This document shows positions 15,812-24,806 of a DNA stretch of 64,000 bases, piece by piece. The position numbers were made by a program, and so were the translations under genes. Numbering within the stretch: the stretch's first letter is position 1; every line of letters starts with the position of its first letter. Origin of the DNA: PALSA-1353 sp050014015 (GTDB lineage: Bacteria > Planctomycetota > Phycisphaerae > Tepidisphaerales > Tepidisphaeraceae); the NCBI GenBank assembly GCA_050014015.1, contig JBEKEC010000023.1:7726-71725 (forward strand), in the 5' to 3' direction. The notes beneath the pieces were generated by a model, which had not been told where the DNA came from, searched no databases, and worked only from the letters and a program-made list of their open reading frames with translations.

Positions 15812-16834
15812 ATGCAAACCATCCTCGTCACCGGCGCGGCCGGGTTTATCGGGTCCAATTTCGTCAGGCTTCTCGCTTCGCGGCGCGTTTCGGCAAGAAT
15901 CGTCGCGCTGGATAAGCTGACGTATTGCGGCAACCTGGCGAACCTTCAGGGCGTGTTGTCGGATCGGGCGGTGTTCGTTCGCGGGGATATTTGTGATCCG
16001 GATTTGCTCGGGGCGGTGTGCGACGAGCATAAAGTCACGCATATCGTCAACTTCGCGGCCGAGACGCACGTGGATCGGTCCATCCTCGGCTCCGGGCCGT
16101 TCGTGCAGGCCAACGTGGTCGGGACGCAGGTTTTGCTCGACGTCGCCCGAGCCAGGAACATCCAAAAATTTCTTCAGGTGGGCACGGATGAGGTGTACGG
16201 AACGCTGCCGGAGGATCGGCCGGACATCAAGTTCACGGAACAGACTCCGCTACAGCCGAACAGCCCGTACAGCGCGAGCAAGGCCGCGGCCGATTGCCTG
16301 GTTCGAGCGTATTTTCACACGTTCAAGATGCCGGTGCTCATCACGCGATGCAGCAACAATTACGGGCCGTATCAATTTCCCGAAAAGGTCATTCCGCTGT
16401 TCGTCACCAATCTGATCGAAGGGAAAAAGGTCCCGCTGTACGGCGACGGCATGAACGTCCGCGACTGGCTGCACGTCGAGGACCATTGCGACGCCATCTG
16501 GGCCGTGCTGGATAAGGGCACGCCCGGCGAGGTGTACAACGTCGGCGGCAACAACGAGATCACCAACCGCAAGATCACCGAAACCATCCTCCGCGAAATG
16601 GGCAAAACCTGGGACGAAAGCGTGCAATACGTGAAGGACCGCCCGGGCCACGACCGCCGATATGCCATCGACGCCGGCAAGATCAAACGCGAATTGGGCT
16701 GGGAGCCGAAGCATCGGTTCGAGCAGTCGATCAAAACGACGATTCAATGGTACAAGGACCACCAGGATTGGTGGCGGGCGATCAAGAGCGGGGAGTATCT
16801 GAAATATTACGAACAGCAATACGGCGGAAGATAG
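15812..16834 (+). CDS. rmlB: dTDP-glucose 4,6-dehydratase
   Basis: A 340-residue extended short-chain dehydrogenase. The NAD-binding motif TGAAGFIGSN is near the N-terminus, followed by FAAETHVDRSI, TDEVYG, the catalytic YSASKAAAD (Tyr-x3-Lys) and RCSNNYGPYQFPEK, all diagnostic of RmlB. It converts dTDP-glucose to dTDP-4-keto-6-deoxyglucose. The start at 15812 is chosen from GGGAAG just upstream and the family N-terminus; the frame is open further upstream across a hairpin. Confidence 0.95.
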   Translation: MQTILVTGAAGFIGSNFVRLLASRRVSARIVALDKLTYCGNLANLQGVLSDRAVFVRGDICDPDLLGAVCDEHKVTHIVNFAAETHVDRSILGSGPFVQANVVGTQVLLDVARARNIQKFLQVGTDEVYGTLPEDRPDIKFTEQTPLQPNSPYSASKAAADCLVRAYFHTFKMPVLITRCSNNYGPYQFPEKVIPLFVTNLIEGKKVPLYGDGMNVRDWLHVEDHCDAIWAVLDKGTPGEVYNVGGNNEITNRKITETILREMGKTWDESVQYVKDRPGHDRRYAIDAGKIKRELGWEPKHRFEQSIKTTIQWYKDHQDWWRAIKSGEYLKYYEQQYGGR

Positions 16835-16925
16835 TCGGTGGCATGGGCATCCTGCCCATGCGGGCGATGTCGGCGCGCGCGACGACTTTCGCATTCCAGT
16901 CCATGTGCATTACCATTTCAGTGCA

Positions 16926-17402
16926 ATGACCGTGATAGTCCCCGCCGCCGAAGCCGATGTTCCCGCCATCCTCGATTTCATCCGCAAACTGGCGGAATAT
17001 GAGAAGCTTTCGCACGAGGTAAAGGCGACCGAGGCTCAACTTCGGGAGCATTTGTTCGGCGCCCGTCCGGCGGCGGAGGCGATCGTGGCGAAAATCGGGC
17101 CCAAACCGGTGGGATTCGCCCTGTTTTTCACGACGTTCTCGACGTTCGCGGGGCGGCCGGGGATTTGGCTGGAGGATTTGTTCGTGTTGCCGGAGCATCG
17201 CCGAAAGGGAATCGGCCGGGCGCTGCTAAAGGCAGTGGCGGGGATCGCCGTTGAGCGGAATTGCGGACGGCTGGAATGGTCGGTGCTCGATTGGAATGAG
17301 CCGGCCATCAAGCTGTATCAGAAGCTCGGTGCGGCGGCGATGAGCGATTGGACGACCCAGCGCCTTTGGGGCGAGGCGCTGTTACGATTGGCGGGCAAAT
17401 GA
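16926..17402 (+). CDS. GNAT-family N-acetyltransferase (diamine acetyltransferase-like)
   Basis: A 158-residue acetyltransferase with the acetyl-CoA motif RRKGIGRALLKAVAGIA and preceding beta strand IWLEDLFVLPEHR. The pattern WSVLDWNEPAIKLYQKLGA near the end is that of the spermidine/diamine acetyltransferase-like subgroup (SSAT/YitI-like). The stop overlaps rmlD by 4 nt, so the two are co-translated. The substrate may be a small amine or an amino sugar; the operon context alone does not tell. Confidence 0.88.
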   Translation: MTVIVPAAEADVPAILDFIRKLAEYEKLSHEVKATEAQLREHLFGARPAAEAIVAKIGPKPVGFALFFTTFSTFAGRPGIWLEDLFVLPEHRRKGIGRALLKAVAGIAVERNCGRLEWSVLDWNEPAIKLYQKLGAAAMSDWTTQRLWGEALLRLAGK

Positions 17403-18289
17403 GCGATCTTTACGATTCCATCCTTATCGTCGGCGGCCAGGGAATGCTTGGGCACGCCTTAACCGATCTTCTCGTCTCGCGCGGACGCCGGCCGGTTGTC
17501 GTCGATCTTCCGCAGATCGACATCACCGATCCGTCGGCCGTGAAAAAACTCTTCGCCGATCGGCGTCCCACCCTGGTGCTGAACTGTGCCGCTCATACCA
17601 AGGTTGATCTTTGCGAGCAGGAGACTGAGAAAGCCGACGCCGTCAACGGCTACGCCGTCGGCCTGCTCGCCGGCTCATGCAAATCCTCCAATGCGGTGCT
17701 GGTTCACATCAGCACGGATTTTGTTTTCGACGGAACCGGGCGCCGGCCGTATCTGCCGGGCGATCCGGTGAATCCGCTCAGCGCCTACGGCAGATCGAAA
17801 CTTCTGGGCGAGCGGGAACTTCAAAAACATGCCCCCGCGCGATGGCTGATTGTCCGCACCGCCTGGCTTTACGGCCGGCACGGGCTCAATTTTCCGCGAA
17901 CCATGGTGCAGGCCGCAGGCCTGCCGGGCCCCAAGAGGCTGACCGTGGTGAACGACCAGGTGGGCTCGCCGACGTACACGGTCGATCTGGGCGCGGCGAT
18001 TCTCGACCTGCTCGACAGCGGGGCGTCGGGGCTGTGGCACGTCACCAATTCCGGGCAAACGACGTGGTTTGATTTCGCCAGAGCCACGCTGGAAGAATTC
18101 GGCGTGAAGGCGGAAATCGCGCCGATTTCCAGCGCCGAATGGGCGCAAAAACGGCCGGCTTCGGCGATTCGTCCCGGCTACAGCGTTCTGGACCTTGAGG
18201 CGCTGGAGCGCCGGATTGGCCGGCCGATGCGCCCATGGAGGGCGGCGCTGGCCGATTATCACGCCGCCGTGCAGCGCGACGGGTTTTAG
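17399..18289 (+). CDS. rmlD: dTDP-4-dehydrorhamnose reductase
   Basis: A 296-residue short-chain dehydrogenase that reduces dTDP-4-keto-rhamnose to dTDP-rhamnose. It shows the nucleotide motif GGQGMLGHAL, NCAAHTKVD, STDFVFDG, the catalytic YGRSKLLGE, VRTAWLYG and the C-terminal RPGYSVLDL. The start overlaps the acetyltransferase stop (ATGA). With rmlA and rmlB it gives most of the dTDP-rhamnose pathway; the epimerase RmlC must be elsewhere or replaced. Confidence 0.93.
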   Translation: MSDLYDSILIVGGQGMLGHALTDLLVSRGRRPVVVDLPQIDITDPSAVKKLFADRRPTLVLNCAAHTKVDLCEQETEKADAVNGYAVGLLAGSCKSSNAVLVHISTDFVFDGTGRRPYLPGDPVNPLSAYGRSKLLGERELQKHAPARWLIVRTAWLYGRHGLNFPRTMVQAAGLPGPKRLTVVNDQVGSPTYTVDLGAAILDLLDSGASGLWHVTNSGQTTWFDFARATLEEFGVKAEIAPISSAEWAQKRPASAIRPGYSVLDLEALERRIGRPMRPWRAALADYHAAVQRDGF

Positions 18290-18309
18290 GCGAATTGGGA
18301 GCATGTTGG

Positions 18310-18315
18310 TATACT
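18310..18315 (+). promoter_or_regulatory. -10 box TATACT before the lipoprotein gene
   Basis: TATACT preceded by TTGG, ending 11 nt before the ATG at 18327; predicted leader of about 5 nt. Confidence 0.4.
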
Positions 18316-18326
18316 CTCTGGTCGAA

Positions 18327-18767
18327 ATGAGCCGCGCTTTCGGGATGCGTTGCCAACTATTTTTTGTTTCCGTGGTGAGTCTGTCGGCGCTTGCATGCCA
18401 GCCGCCAGCTTCGTCCGCGCCGGCGGCGGGCTCGGGAGCGGCGACGACGACGCCATGCTGCCAATACGTTGTCAGCGGCGGAGCGGCGCATCCGGGCCAA
18501 CACGTGCTTCGGCCGGGTGATACGGTATCGACGATTCTGGCGCGCGATCTGGCGGCCAAGCCGGGCAAGCCGATCACCATTGTTCTGATTCGCCAGGCGC
18601 CGGAAGGAAAGACCCGGCAATTGATCCAACTCGACGCGAGCGGGCGGCTGATGGACCAAAAGCAGAACTGGGTGCTTCGCAATGGGGATGAATTGGTGTT
18701 CCCCGGCGGAGCGGGATCGAATTCCACGCGCAATCCGACGGGTCCGCAGGCGCACAGCTCCGATTAG
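18327..18767 (+). CDS. Putative secreted lipoprotein with SLBB/export-like domain
   Basis: A 146-residue protein. A hydrophobic signal (LFFVSVVSLSALAC) ends at a cysteine, a probable lipidation site though with an imperfect lipobox. After a Ser/Ala linker comes VLRPGDTVSTILARDLAAKPGKPITIVLIRQAPEG and then a strand-rich end, NWVLRNGDELVFPGG, which resembles the soluble-ligand-binding beta domains of polysaccharide export proteins. Placement right after rmlD would fit a role near glycan export, but this is inference. An internal ATG at 18345 is also possible. Confidence 0.6.
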   Translation: MSRAFGMRCQLFFVSVVSLSALACQPPASSAPAAGSGAATTTPCCQYVVSGGAAHPGQHVLRPGDTVSTILARDLAAKPGKPITIVLIRQAPEGKTRQLIQLDASGRLMDQKQNWVLRNGDELVFPGGAGSNSTRNPTGPQAHSSD

Positions 18768-18790
18768 CCCCATCTGGAAAGAAGCGATTG

Positions 18791-18930
18791 AACCGCCAAG
18801 ACGCCGAGGTCGCCAAGAATTCAATCGCAGAAAAGACTGAATTTTCCGAGCGCATCTGAAGTACATCTGAGGCAAGATGTAGTTCAGTCTTGCTGATTCC
18901 CACCTTGGCGTTCTTGGCGTCTTGGCGGTT
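18791..18930. repeat. Large palindrome with CGCCAAGAC 9-mer arms and inner inverted repeat
   Basis: Outer arms 18791-18820 and 18904-18930 are tandem 9-mers (CGCCAAGAC-like and complement). An inner pair (AAGACTGA at 18833, TCAGTCTT at 18884) is nested in the loop. It lies between the lipoprotein and the UbiD gene. Confidence 0.8.
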
Positions 18931-18997
18931 CGTTCGTCTTTCTTCCCGGTTGAGCGAGGGCTGGCAGCGCATGCCACCCCGCCTTACGCTTATACGC

Positions 18998-20557
18998 ATG
19001 GGCACTGAGACTTTTTCGGATTTTCTGGCACTTCTGGAACGCGAGGGCGAGCTGGCGAAAATTTCGGCCAGCGTTGATTCGAAGCTTGAAATCTCCGCGA
19101 TCTGCGATCGCGTGAGCAAGACACCGGCCCCGCACGGACATCAGGAAGCCGACCGGTCCCCCGCGGCTGACCTTGGCGGAAAGGCCCTGCTGTTCCAGAA
19201 CGTCGTCGGGTCGGACGTTCCGGTGGCCATCAACGTCTTCGGATCGTACTGGCGGGTGAATCAGGCGTTGGGATCGAAGACCCTGGCGGAATTGGCCGAG
19301 CGCGTGCAGGCGCTGGTCAAGCCGGAGATTCCCACGACGCTGATGGAGAAGATGAAGAGGCTGCCGGATTTGCTGAAGCTGGGGAGTTTCCCGCCGAGGT
19401 CGGTCCGCAGCGGAATATGCCAGCAGGTGGTTCTGGAAGGGGACAAGGCGGATTTGAATCGGTTGCCGCTGATTCAATGCTGGCCGCTGGATGGCGACCT
19501 GGATAGCGGGCAGGTGTTCGACCGGGCGGCCTGCGCCAAGCTCACGGAGCGGGGCACCGGGCGATACGTCACCCTCGGCGGAATCTTCACGCAAGACCCG
19601 GAAACCGGCGATCGCAACATCGGCATGTACCGCGTCCAGCAGTTTGGCCCGCGAAAATGCGCGATGCACTGGCACGTGCACCACGACGGCGCCCGCCATT
19701 TTCGCACGTACCGCAAACGAGGAGAAAAAATGCCGCTAGCGGTCGTGCTGGGCGGAGAAAGCGTGCTCCCCTACGTCGCCACCGCGCCCCTGCCGCCGGG
19801 AATCGAGGAACTGCTTTTCGCCGGATTCCTCAACGATCGCGGAATCGAACTGGTCAAATGCCGGACCATTCCCCTGGAAGTCCCCGCCAATGCCGAGATC
19901 GTCATTGAAGGATACGTCGATCCGGACGAAAGATTGATGGAAGGCCCGTTCGGCGACCACACGGGCTTTTACAGCCTGGCCGACTGGTATCCCGCGTTTT
20001 ACGTCACGGCCATCACCCATCGGAAGAATCCGATCTATCCGGCGACCATCGTCGGCAAGCCGCCCATGGAGGACTATTTTCTAGGCAAGGCGACGGAGCG
20101 GATTTTTCTTCCGCTGCTTCGGACGATCGTGCCGGACATTCTCGATTACAACCTGCCGATCAGCGGGGTTTTCCACAACTGCGTCTTCGTGAAGATTCGC
20201 AAGGAATATCCGTATCAAGCCCGGCGCGTGATGCACGCGATCTGGGGCGCGGGCCAGATGTCCTTCACGAAATTCATCGTCGTCGTGGACGAGCAGGTGA
20301 ACGTTCAGGACGAGCAGGACGTGCTGTTCCATCTGTTTTCAAACTGCGATCCGCAGCGCGACAGCGAGATCGTCCACGGCCCGGTGGACATTCTGGATCA
20401 CGCCAGCCCGGAACACGGCGCGGGAAGCAAGATCGGCTTCGACGCGACCGCCAAATGGGCCGAAGAGGGAAAGGTGCGCGCGTGGCCGAAGGAATTGGAG
20501 ATGGATCAGAAGACGAAAGAATTGATCGAGCGGCGATGGAAGGAGTATGGCTATTGA
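18998..20557 (+). CDS. UbiD-family prenylated-FMN decarboxylase
   Basis: A 519-residue cytoplasmic (de)carboxylase. Family features: NVFGSYWRVNQALG, the conserved MYRVQQFGPRKCAMHWHVHHDGARH block with metal and prFMN ligands, GGESVLPYVATAPLPPG, EIVIEGYVDPDERLMEGPFGDHTG with the catalytic Glu/Asp region, and HAIWGAGQMSFTKFIVVVD. UbiD proteins act in ubiquinone or menaquinone synthesis or in aromatic acid decarboxylation and need the flavin prenyltransferase UbiX, not seen here. The start at 18998 gives the family N-terminus; the upstream frame runs through a repeat. An element resembling TATAC lies immediately upstream. Confidence 0.93.
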   Translation: MGTETFSDFLALLEREGELAKISASVDSKLEISAICDRVSKTPAPHGHQEADRSPAADLGGKALLFQNVVGSDVPVAINVFGSYWRVNQALGSKTLAELAERVQALVKPEIPTTLMEKMKRLPDLLKLGSFPPRSVRSGICQQVVLEGDKADLNRLPLIQCWPLDGDLDSGQVFDRAACAKLTERGTGRYVTLGGIFTQDPETGDRNIGMYRVQQFGPRKCAMHWHVHHDGARHFRTYRKRGEKMPLAVVLGGESVLPYVATAPLPPGIEELLFAGFLNDRGIELVKCRTIPLEVPANAEIVIEGYVDPDERLMEGPFGDHTGFYSLADWYPAFYVTAITHRKNPIYPATIVGKPPMEDYFLGKATERIFLPLLRTIVPDILDYNLPISGVFHNCVFVKIRKEYPYQARRVMHAIWGAGQMSFTKFIVVVDEQVNVQDEQDVLFHLFSNCDPQRDSEIVHGPVDILDHASPEHGAGSKIGFDATAKWAEEGKVRAWPKELEMDQKTKELIERRWKEYGY

Positions 20558-20591
20558 ACAAGAAATGGCCATACACGCGCAGGGTGGGTAT

Positions 20592-21368
20592 TCACCTTAC
20601 TTCCCAGATCGCAACTCCGACGGCGCCGTCGCGTAGGTGAGTGGGCGCTTGGAACGACCAACCGCCGGCAGCGGACGTCCGAAAATTCTGTCGATATAGA
20701 TCGGCAAGTCCTTGCGAAACTTCCGATGCCAATGGCCGCAAGGTTTGTGCCCGGGGACTGCCATTTTCGGGCCAACAGGGCACGTGGTGCAAAAACCTTC
20801 TCAGCTTGTGCAACTGGTCTTCGATCCCGCAGTTTCTGAGATACTTATCGCGACTCGATCCGCTGACCCCGAACCAGGATCCAGCGGGATAAGTATAGTT
20901 CGGGAGCGTTGCAAAAAAGACCACGAGAAAAAGATCGCCGTCAAATTGGTCGGCGCGAACCATTGAAAGCTTAATCCAATCAGCCGCTACTGACGGAAAA
21001 TATTTCGCAACTGTGCAATCGAATACGAGTTTTATTTCGACCATCGCGACCCCGCCACGCTCCCATGGACCGAAGATTAAATCCTGTCCGCGCCCCTTAT
21101 TGCGAAGAACTTGCCCAATTCCCACGTTTTGAGTTTCAAGTATTTCTGCCAAATTTCCGTTGATTCCCTTCCGAAGTTGGCCCACGAGGGATTCCGGAAT
21201 TCCAGCGGACTCATAGTGCTCGATTTCTGCCCTGAACTCGGCATTTCGATCACCCTCCTCATAGCTTCGGTCGGTTAACGCCGAGAGTACCCAAAAATCG
21301 TTGTACTCGCTCAAAATTGCATTCACTGCCGTCGCCAGCACTGCCAAGTTTGATCCTCGGTTTTTCAT
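20592..21368 (-). CDS. Uncharacterised protein, possibly nuclease-related
   Basis: A 258-residue protein I do not recognise. The segment GQDLIFGPWERGGVAMVEIKLVFDCTVAKYF has the spacing of a degenerate PD-(D/E)xK core (Asp, then Glu-x-Lys), which would suggest an accessory restriction-type enzyme, but this is weak. Local base composition is clearly more AT-rich than in neighbours (see its many AAA, TTT and ATA codons), suggesting acquisition. It is divergent from the adjacent DUF433/DUF5615 toxin-antitoxin pair. Confidence 0.55.
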   Translation of the reverse strand: MKNRGSNLAVLATAVNAILSEYNDFWVLSALTDRSYEEGDRNAEFRAEIEHYESAGIPESLVGQLRKGINGNLAEILETQNVGIGQVLRNKGRGQDLIFGPWERGGVAMVEIKLVFDCTVAKYFPSVAADWIKLSMVRADQFDGDLFLVVFFATLPNYTYPAGSWFGVSGSSRDKYLRNCGIEDQLHKLRRFLHHVPCWPENGSPRAQTLRPLASEVSQGLADLYRQNFRTSAAGGWSFQAPTHLRDGAVGVAIWEVR

Positions 21369-21502
21369 CGTCGATATCTCCGGATTTCGTTCTTAAGCAA
21401 TAGTAAGGTGTTCTTACCGTGCTGGCTTTTTGGAAATCCAGCGGAGTATTCCGAAAATCTCCTTTGATGGTGTATAATCGGATGGGCCGCTCAGAGGCAA
21501 CC

Positions 21503-21739
21503 ATGGCAGAATCTTTGATCGAAAGCAATCCCAAAGTCATGATGGGCAAGCCCGTTATCGCGGGGACAAGAATCACGGTCGAGTTGATCCTTGAAAAACT
21601 TGCTGCGGGGGAAACCGTCGAGCAGCTTCTTCGTGCGTATCCGCGTCTGAGCGAGCCGGCGATTCGCGCCGCCTTGGATTTCGCCGCTAAATCTCTCGGT
21701 TCTGAAGTCATATATCCGATCCACGGATCGCCCGCGTGA
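21503..21739 (+). CDS. DUF433 antitoxin
   Basis: A 78-residue protein with the DUF433 pattern SNPKVMMGKPVIAGTRITVELILEKLAAGETVEQLLRAYPRLSEPAIRAALDFAA, a winged-helix-like DNA-binding antitoxin of VapB-like systems. The start at 21503 is favoured by GAGG 5 nt upstream and by TATAAT at 21473-21478, which is too close to the ATG at 21482. The stop overlaps the next start (GTGA). Confidence 0.88.
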   Translation: MAESLIESNPKVMMGKPVIAGTRITVELILEKLAAGETVEQLLRAYPRLSEPAIRAALDFAAKSLGSEVIYPIHGSPA

Positions 21740-22086
21740 ATTTTCTTATGGACGAAAATGTCGACGGGTCAATCGTGACGGCTCTTCGCGCCGACGGCCA
21801 CAACGTCTTGTACGTCGCGGAAATGCAGCCGGGCATGGACGACGATCAGGTGCTGGAACTTGCAAACTCCACAAATTCCATCCTTCTAACTGAAGACAAG
21901 GATTTTGGGCTATTGGTTTACCGCCTTCAACGAGTTACGCGTGGAGTTATGCTTGTTCGCCTGCCGGGCCTTTCGACGACCGCCAAAGTGGATTTGGTGA
22001 GACTGGCGATTCGAAAACATTCCAACGAACTGCCCGGCGCGTTCTGCGTCATCTCTCCGGGATATGTGCGAATCCGGAATCCATAA
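21736..22086 (+). CDS. DUF5615 PIN-like toxin
   Basis: A 116-residue protein beginning with GTG. The acidic residues of a PIN-like nuclease are seen: MDENVDGSIVTALRADGH at the start, then PGMDDDQVLELA and ILLTEDKDFGLLVY. DUF433/DUF5615 pairs are common toxin-antitoxin loci in planctomycetes and cyanobacteria; the toxin is predicted to cleave RNA. Translationally coupled to the antitoxin. Confidence 0.88.
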   Translation: MNFLMDENVDGSIVTALRADGHNVLYVAEMQPGMDDDQVLELANSTNSILLTEDKDFGLLVYRLQRVTRGVMLVRLPGLSTTAKVDLVRLAIRKHSNELPGAFCVISPGYVRIRNP

Positions 22087-22239
22087 ACGGAGAGCGAATG
22101 AGGGCCTGCCTGAGAATAGGGCAGTCCATCACTGTGCAATATCCCCACACGTTGGCCGGTCACTCATCGCTCGGCATGAATCTCCCGGAGGCGGCCAAGG
22201 CGAAACAACCGATTATTCGCACGTTTTGGCTATAGGCTG

Positions 22240-22245
22240 TATAAT
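22240..22245 (+). promoter_or_regulatory. -10 box TATAAT, leaderless arrangement
   Basis: TATAAT ends 9 nt before the ATG at 22255; no ribosome site is visible. Confidence 0.5.
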
Positions 22246-22254
22246 GCTCACGAG

Positions 22255-22554
22255 ATGAGAATTCCGCTCGTGATCCCTCCGAAAACGCTGGTTCGGCTGA
22301 GCCGATACGACGAGGCCACGCCCGGCTGGCGTAAGCAAATCGGACGCGAATTTCGCGTTGGGTATTATTCGCCTCAGGATGGCCTGGAGTGCATTTGGCT
22401 CGTCAACGATTCCGGAGACTACGAACAAACGACCGACCGCAGAAGGCTTCTGATGTATTTTGACCTGCTGCGGCTTTCGCACGAGACGGATTTCTTCGGC
22501 GAGAAGCGGGCGCCGCTTGGACGCCGAAAACAGCGTCGTAAAGCTGTTGCTTAA
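22255..22554 (+). CDS. Small uncharacterised protein
   Basis: A 99-residue protein, mixed alpha/beta by composition, with MRIPLVIPPKTLVRLSRYDEATPGWRKQIG followed by FRVGYYSPQDGLECIWLVND and a basic tail (RRKQRRK). No family recognised. The strong TATAAT just upstream and its own small follower gene argue that it is real. Confidence 0.55.
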   Translation: MRIPLVIPPKTLVRLSRYDEATPGWRKQIGREFRVGYYSPQDGLECIWLVNDSGDYEQTTDRRRLLMYFDLLRLSHETDFFGEKRAPLGRRKQRRKAVA

Positions 22555-22579
22555 AGGTAATCACATTACTGGCGGCAGA

Positions 22580-22774
22580 ATGATCCGCATCCGCGAAATC
22601 GTCGATCCTGAACTCCGCAAGCGCATCGTCGAAGCGCTGGCGGAACGCCGCGGGTGCTCGGTGGCGGCGATCCCGGATTGGTTTGAATTGGACGATGCCG
22701 ACTACGTTGATCTGCTCAATCAGTTGAAGGACAGCGAGCTGGGCGATGAATCGCTCGACGATCCGCGGATGTAG
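22580..22774 (+). CDS. Small acidic protein of unknown function
   Basis: A 64-residue protein, 25 nt after the previous gene: MIRIREIVDPELRKRIVEALAERRGCSVAAIPDWFELDDADYVDLLNQLKDSELGDES. Helical N-terminus, strongly acidic C-terminus. Possibly the partner of the preceding gene; no function assigned. Confidence 0.45.
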   Translation: MIRIREIVDPELRKRIVEALAERRGCSVAAIPDWFELDDADYVDLLNQLKDSELGDESLDDPRM

Positions 22775-22813
22775 AGGGGGATCCCGGTCTTATTGCGATT
22801 CTCCGAAAAAGCC

Positions 22814-22909
22814 TTACCGCGAAGGCGCGAAGGACGCGAAGTTGCGCGAAGAAGAACTAAGCATTGAATTTCTTCGCGCAACTTCGCGTCCTTCGCGCCT
22901 TCGCGGTAA
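22814..22909. repeat. Perfect 40-bp inverted repeat with CGCGAAGGA 9-mer arms
   Basis: Arms 22814-22853 and 22870-22909 are exact complements over 40 bp with a 16-nt loop. Each arm contains tandem 9-mers close to CGCGAAGGA. It lies between convergent genes and could also end transcription. Confidence 0.9.
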
Positions 22910-22977
22910 TCTGCACTTGACGCTACCAGCGTAACAAAAGTTGGATGAAGACATCAGCGACGTTTTCATCGTTCTGA

Positions 22978-23826
22978 TCACGCCGTCTCCCGGGAGATTT
23001 TCTGCCGCAGGGCGGCGTGCAATTTCAGGGTGATCGGCCCGCAGCGGGCCTGGCCGACGTTCCGGTCGTTCCAGCGGGCCACCCAGGAAATCTCGCGCGT
23101 GGTGCTGGTGATGAAAACTTCATCCGCCCGGCGCGCTTCCTCCTCGCGGATGGCCCGCTCGTCCACAATCAACCCCAGCTTCGGCGCTAGTTCGAGCAAG
23201 ACCTGGCGGGTAATTCCGGGCAACACCTTGCTTCCCACCGGATGCGTGATCAGGCGCTGTCCGATCACGGCGAAAACGTTGCTGGCCGAGCATTCGGTCA
23301 CCAGATCGTTGTCGATGAAGACCGCCTCATCCGCGCCGGCGGCCAGGGCCTGGTTCTTGGCCAGAACGTTGGGCAGAAGCGCGATGGATTTGATCCAACA
23401 GCGTTTCCACCGTTGGTCTGGAACGCTCAGGAGCTTGGCGCCCTCGGCGGCGGGGGGATCGGAGATCGGCGGCAGGACGCGGACGTAAAACAGGAGCGTC
23501 GGCTTGCATTGCGGAAAAGCGTGGCTGCGCGGAGCCACGCCTCGCGTCAGTTGCAGATAAATCATCCCATCGCGCACCGGCGCACGGGCGAGGAATTTGG
23601 CGATCTCGTTCTGAAGATTGGCCAATTCGATCGGCAACGCCAACTGAATGTCCGCGGCCGAGTTTTGCAGCCGGCGAAGATGGGCATCGAGAGCGAACGG
23701 TTTACCGTTGTAGAGACGGATGACCTCATAAATGCCGTCGGCGAACTGGAAGCCGCGATCCTCGACGCCGATGCGCGCCTCGGCCAACGGCATGATCTCG
23801 CCGTTCAGCCAGATGGATTCACTCAT
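22978..23826 (-). CDS. D-amino-acid transaminase / class IV aminotransferase
   Basis: A 282-residue PLP enzyme of fold type IV. Catalytic Lys146 lies in CWIKSIALLPNVLAKNQA; other family marks are the N-terminal LNGEIMPLAEARI.VEDRGFQFADGIYEVI, TECSASNVFAV and FITSTTREISWV. The N-terminal RGFQFADGIYE block and length fit D-alanine transaminase (Dat) better than branched-chain enzymes. D-amino acids would serve peptidoglycan. The start at 23826 is set by AAGGAGG 5 nt upstream, one of the best ribosome sites in the window. Confidence 0.88.
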   Translation of the reverse strand: MSESIWLNGEIMPLAEARIGVEDRGFQFADGIYEVIRLYNGKPFALDAHLRRLQNSAADIQLALPIELANLQNEIAKFLARAPVRDGMIYLQLTRGVAPRSHAFPQCKPTLLFYVRVLPPISDPPAAEGAKLLSVPDQRWKRCWIKSIALLPNVLAKNQALAAGADEAVFIDNDLVTECSASNVFAVIGQRLITHPVGSKVLPGITRQVLLELAPKLGLIVDERAIREEEARRADEVFITSTTREISWVARWNDRNVGQARCGPITLKLHAALRQKISRETA

Positions 23827-23888
23827 GGAAACCTCCTTGTTTTTCATTGGCAAAGCCAAGCCCAACGGGATCGGCCGACGACCGGCGA

Positions 23889-24806
23889 CTACTGACCCAT
23901 CCCCAATTTGCCGCTGGCCAAATACGCGTCGATTCCGCGGGCCAGATCATATTTCGATTCATACCCGAAACTCCGGTGCGATTCGGTTATATCAGCCTCG
24001 GTCCAATCCTGGGTGAAACTGTACGGATTTTCGAAATAATCCGGCTGGAGACTGGTTTGCAGGACTCTGTTGAGTTCGGCGACAACCTCGTTAAAGGACC
24101 ACGATTTTCCGCTGCCGACGTTGAACGTGCCGCCGCGTTTTCCCTTCATGGCGAGGAGATTGGCCTGCACGACGTCGCCGACGTAAACGAAATCGCGCCG
24201 CTGTTGCCCGGCGGTGAAGATGCGCGGACGTTTGCCCCCGCGCATCTGTTTGGCAAGCTGATGAATCATGCTGGCGAATCGGCCCTTGTGGTCTTCGCCG
24301 GGACCGTAAACGTTGAAATATCGCAATCCGATGATCGGGTGCTTGAGTTTGGCGCGATATTGATCGGCCAGGCGCTCCATCACCAGCTTGGAATAGGCGT
24401 AGGCGTTCAGGGGTTGGGGGCTGGCGGATTCCTTCATCGGCGCTTGGCCGCGCCCGTAAACGCTGGCGCTGCCGGCCCAGATCACCCGGCTGTTCCAGTC
24501 CCCGGCCAGATTCAGGACGTTGCGGAAGCCCTCGACGTTGTTGGACATCATCTTCGGCTGATCCGTGACCGCGGTGTCGGTGATCGAGGCCTGATGGAAA
24601 ATGACCTGGCAAGGGTCAAGGCGAACCAACGGCGAAAGGGGGGTCGAAACATCCAGAGTAACCACGTCGCCCCGGAAGCCGATGAGGTTGCTCCAATGGG
24701 CCGATGAGAAATCATCGACCACCACCACGTCATGCCCGTCCGAGGCGAGTTGAAGAGCGAGATTCGATCCAATGAACCCAGCTCCGCCGGTGACCAGAAT
24801 CCTCAC
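23889..24806 (-). CDS. hldD: NAD-dependent epimerase, ADP-glycero-manno-heptose 6-epimerase-like
   Basis: A 305-residue extended short-chain dehydrogenase. Rossmann motif TGGAGFIGSN, catalytic YAYSKLVME, and the heptose-epimerase signature RYFNVYGPGEDHKGRFASMIHQL with RDFVYVGDVV. HldD epimerises ADP-D-glycero- to ADP-L-glycero-manno-heptose for lipopolysaccharide core, which would fit a cell with LptB and thus an outer membrane. No other heptose gene is adjacent, so UDP-sugar epimerase activity cannot be ruled out. Confidence 0.8.
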   Translation of the reverse strand: MRILVTGGAGFIGSNLALQLASDGHDVVVVDDFSSAHWSNLIGFRGDVVTLDVSTPLSPLVRLDPCQVIFHQASITDTAVTDQPKMMSNNVEGFRNVLNLAGDWNSRVIWAGSASVYGRGQAPMKESASPQPLNAYAYSKLVMERLADQYRAKLKHPIIGLRYFNVYGPGEDHKGRFASMIHQLAKQMRGGKRPRIFTAGQQRRDFVYVGDVVQANLLAMKGKRGGTFNVGSGKSWSFNEVVAELNRVLQTSLQPDYFENPYSFTQDWTEADITESHRSFGYESKYDLARGIDAYLASGKLGMGQ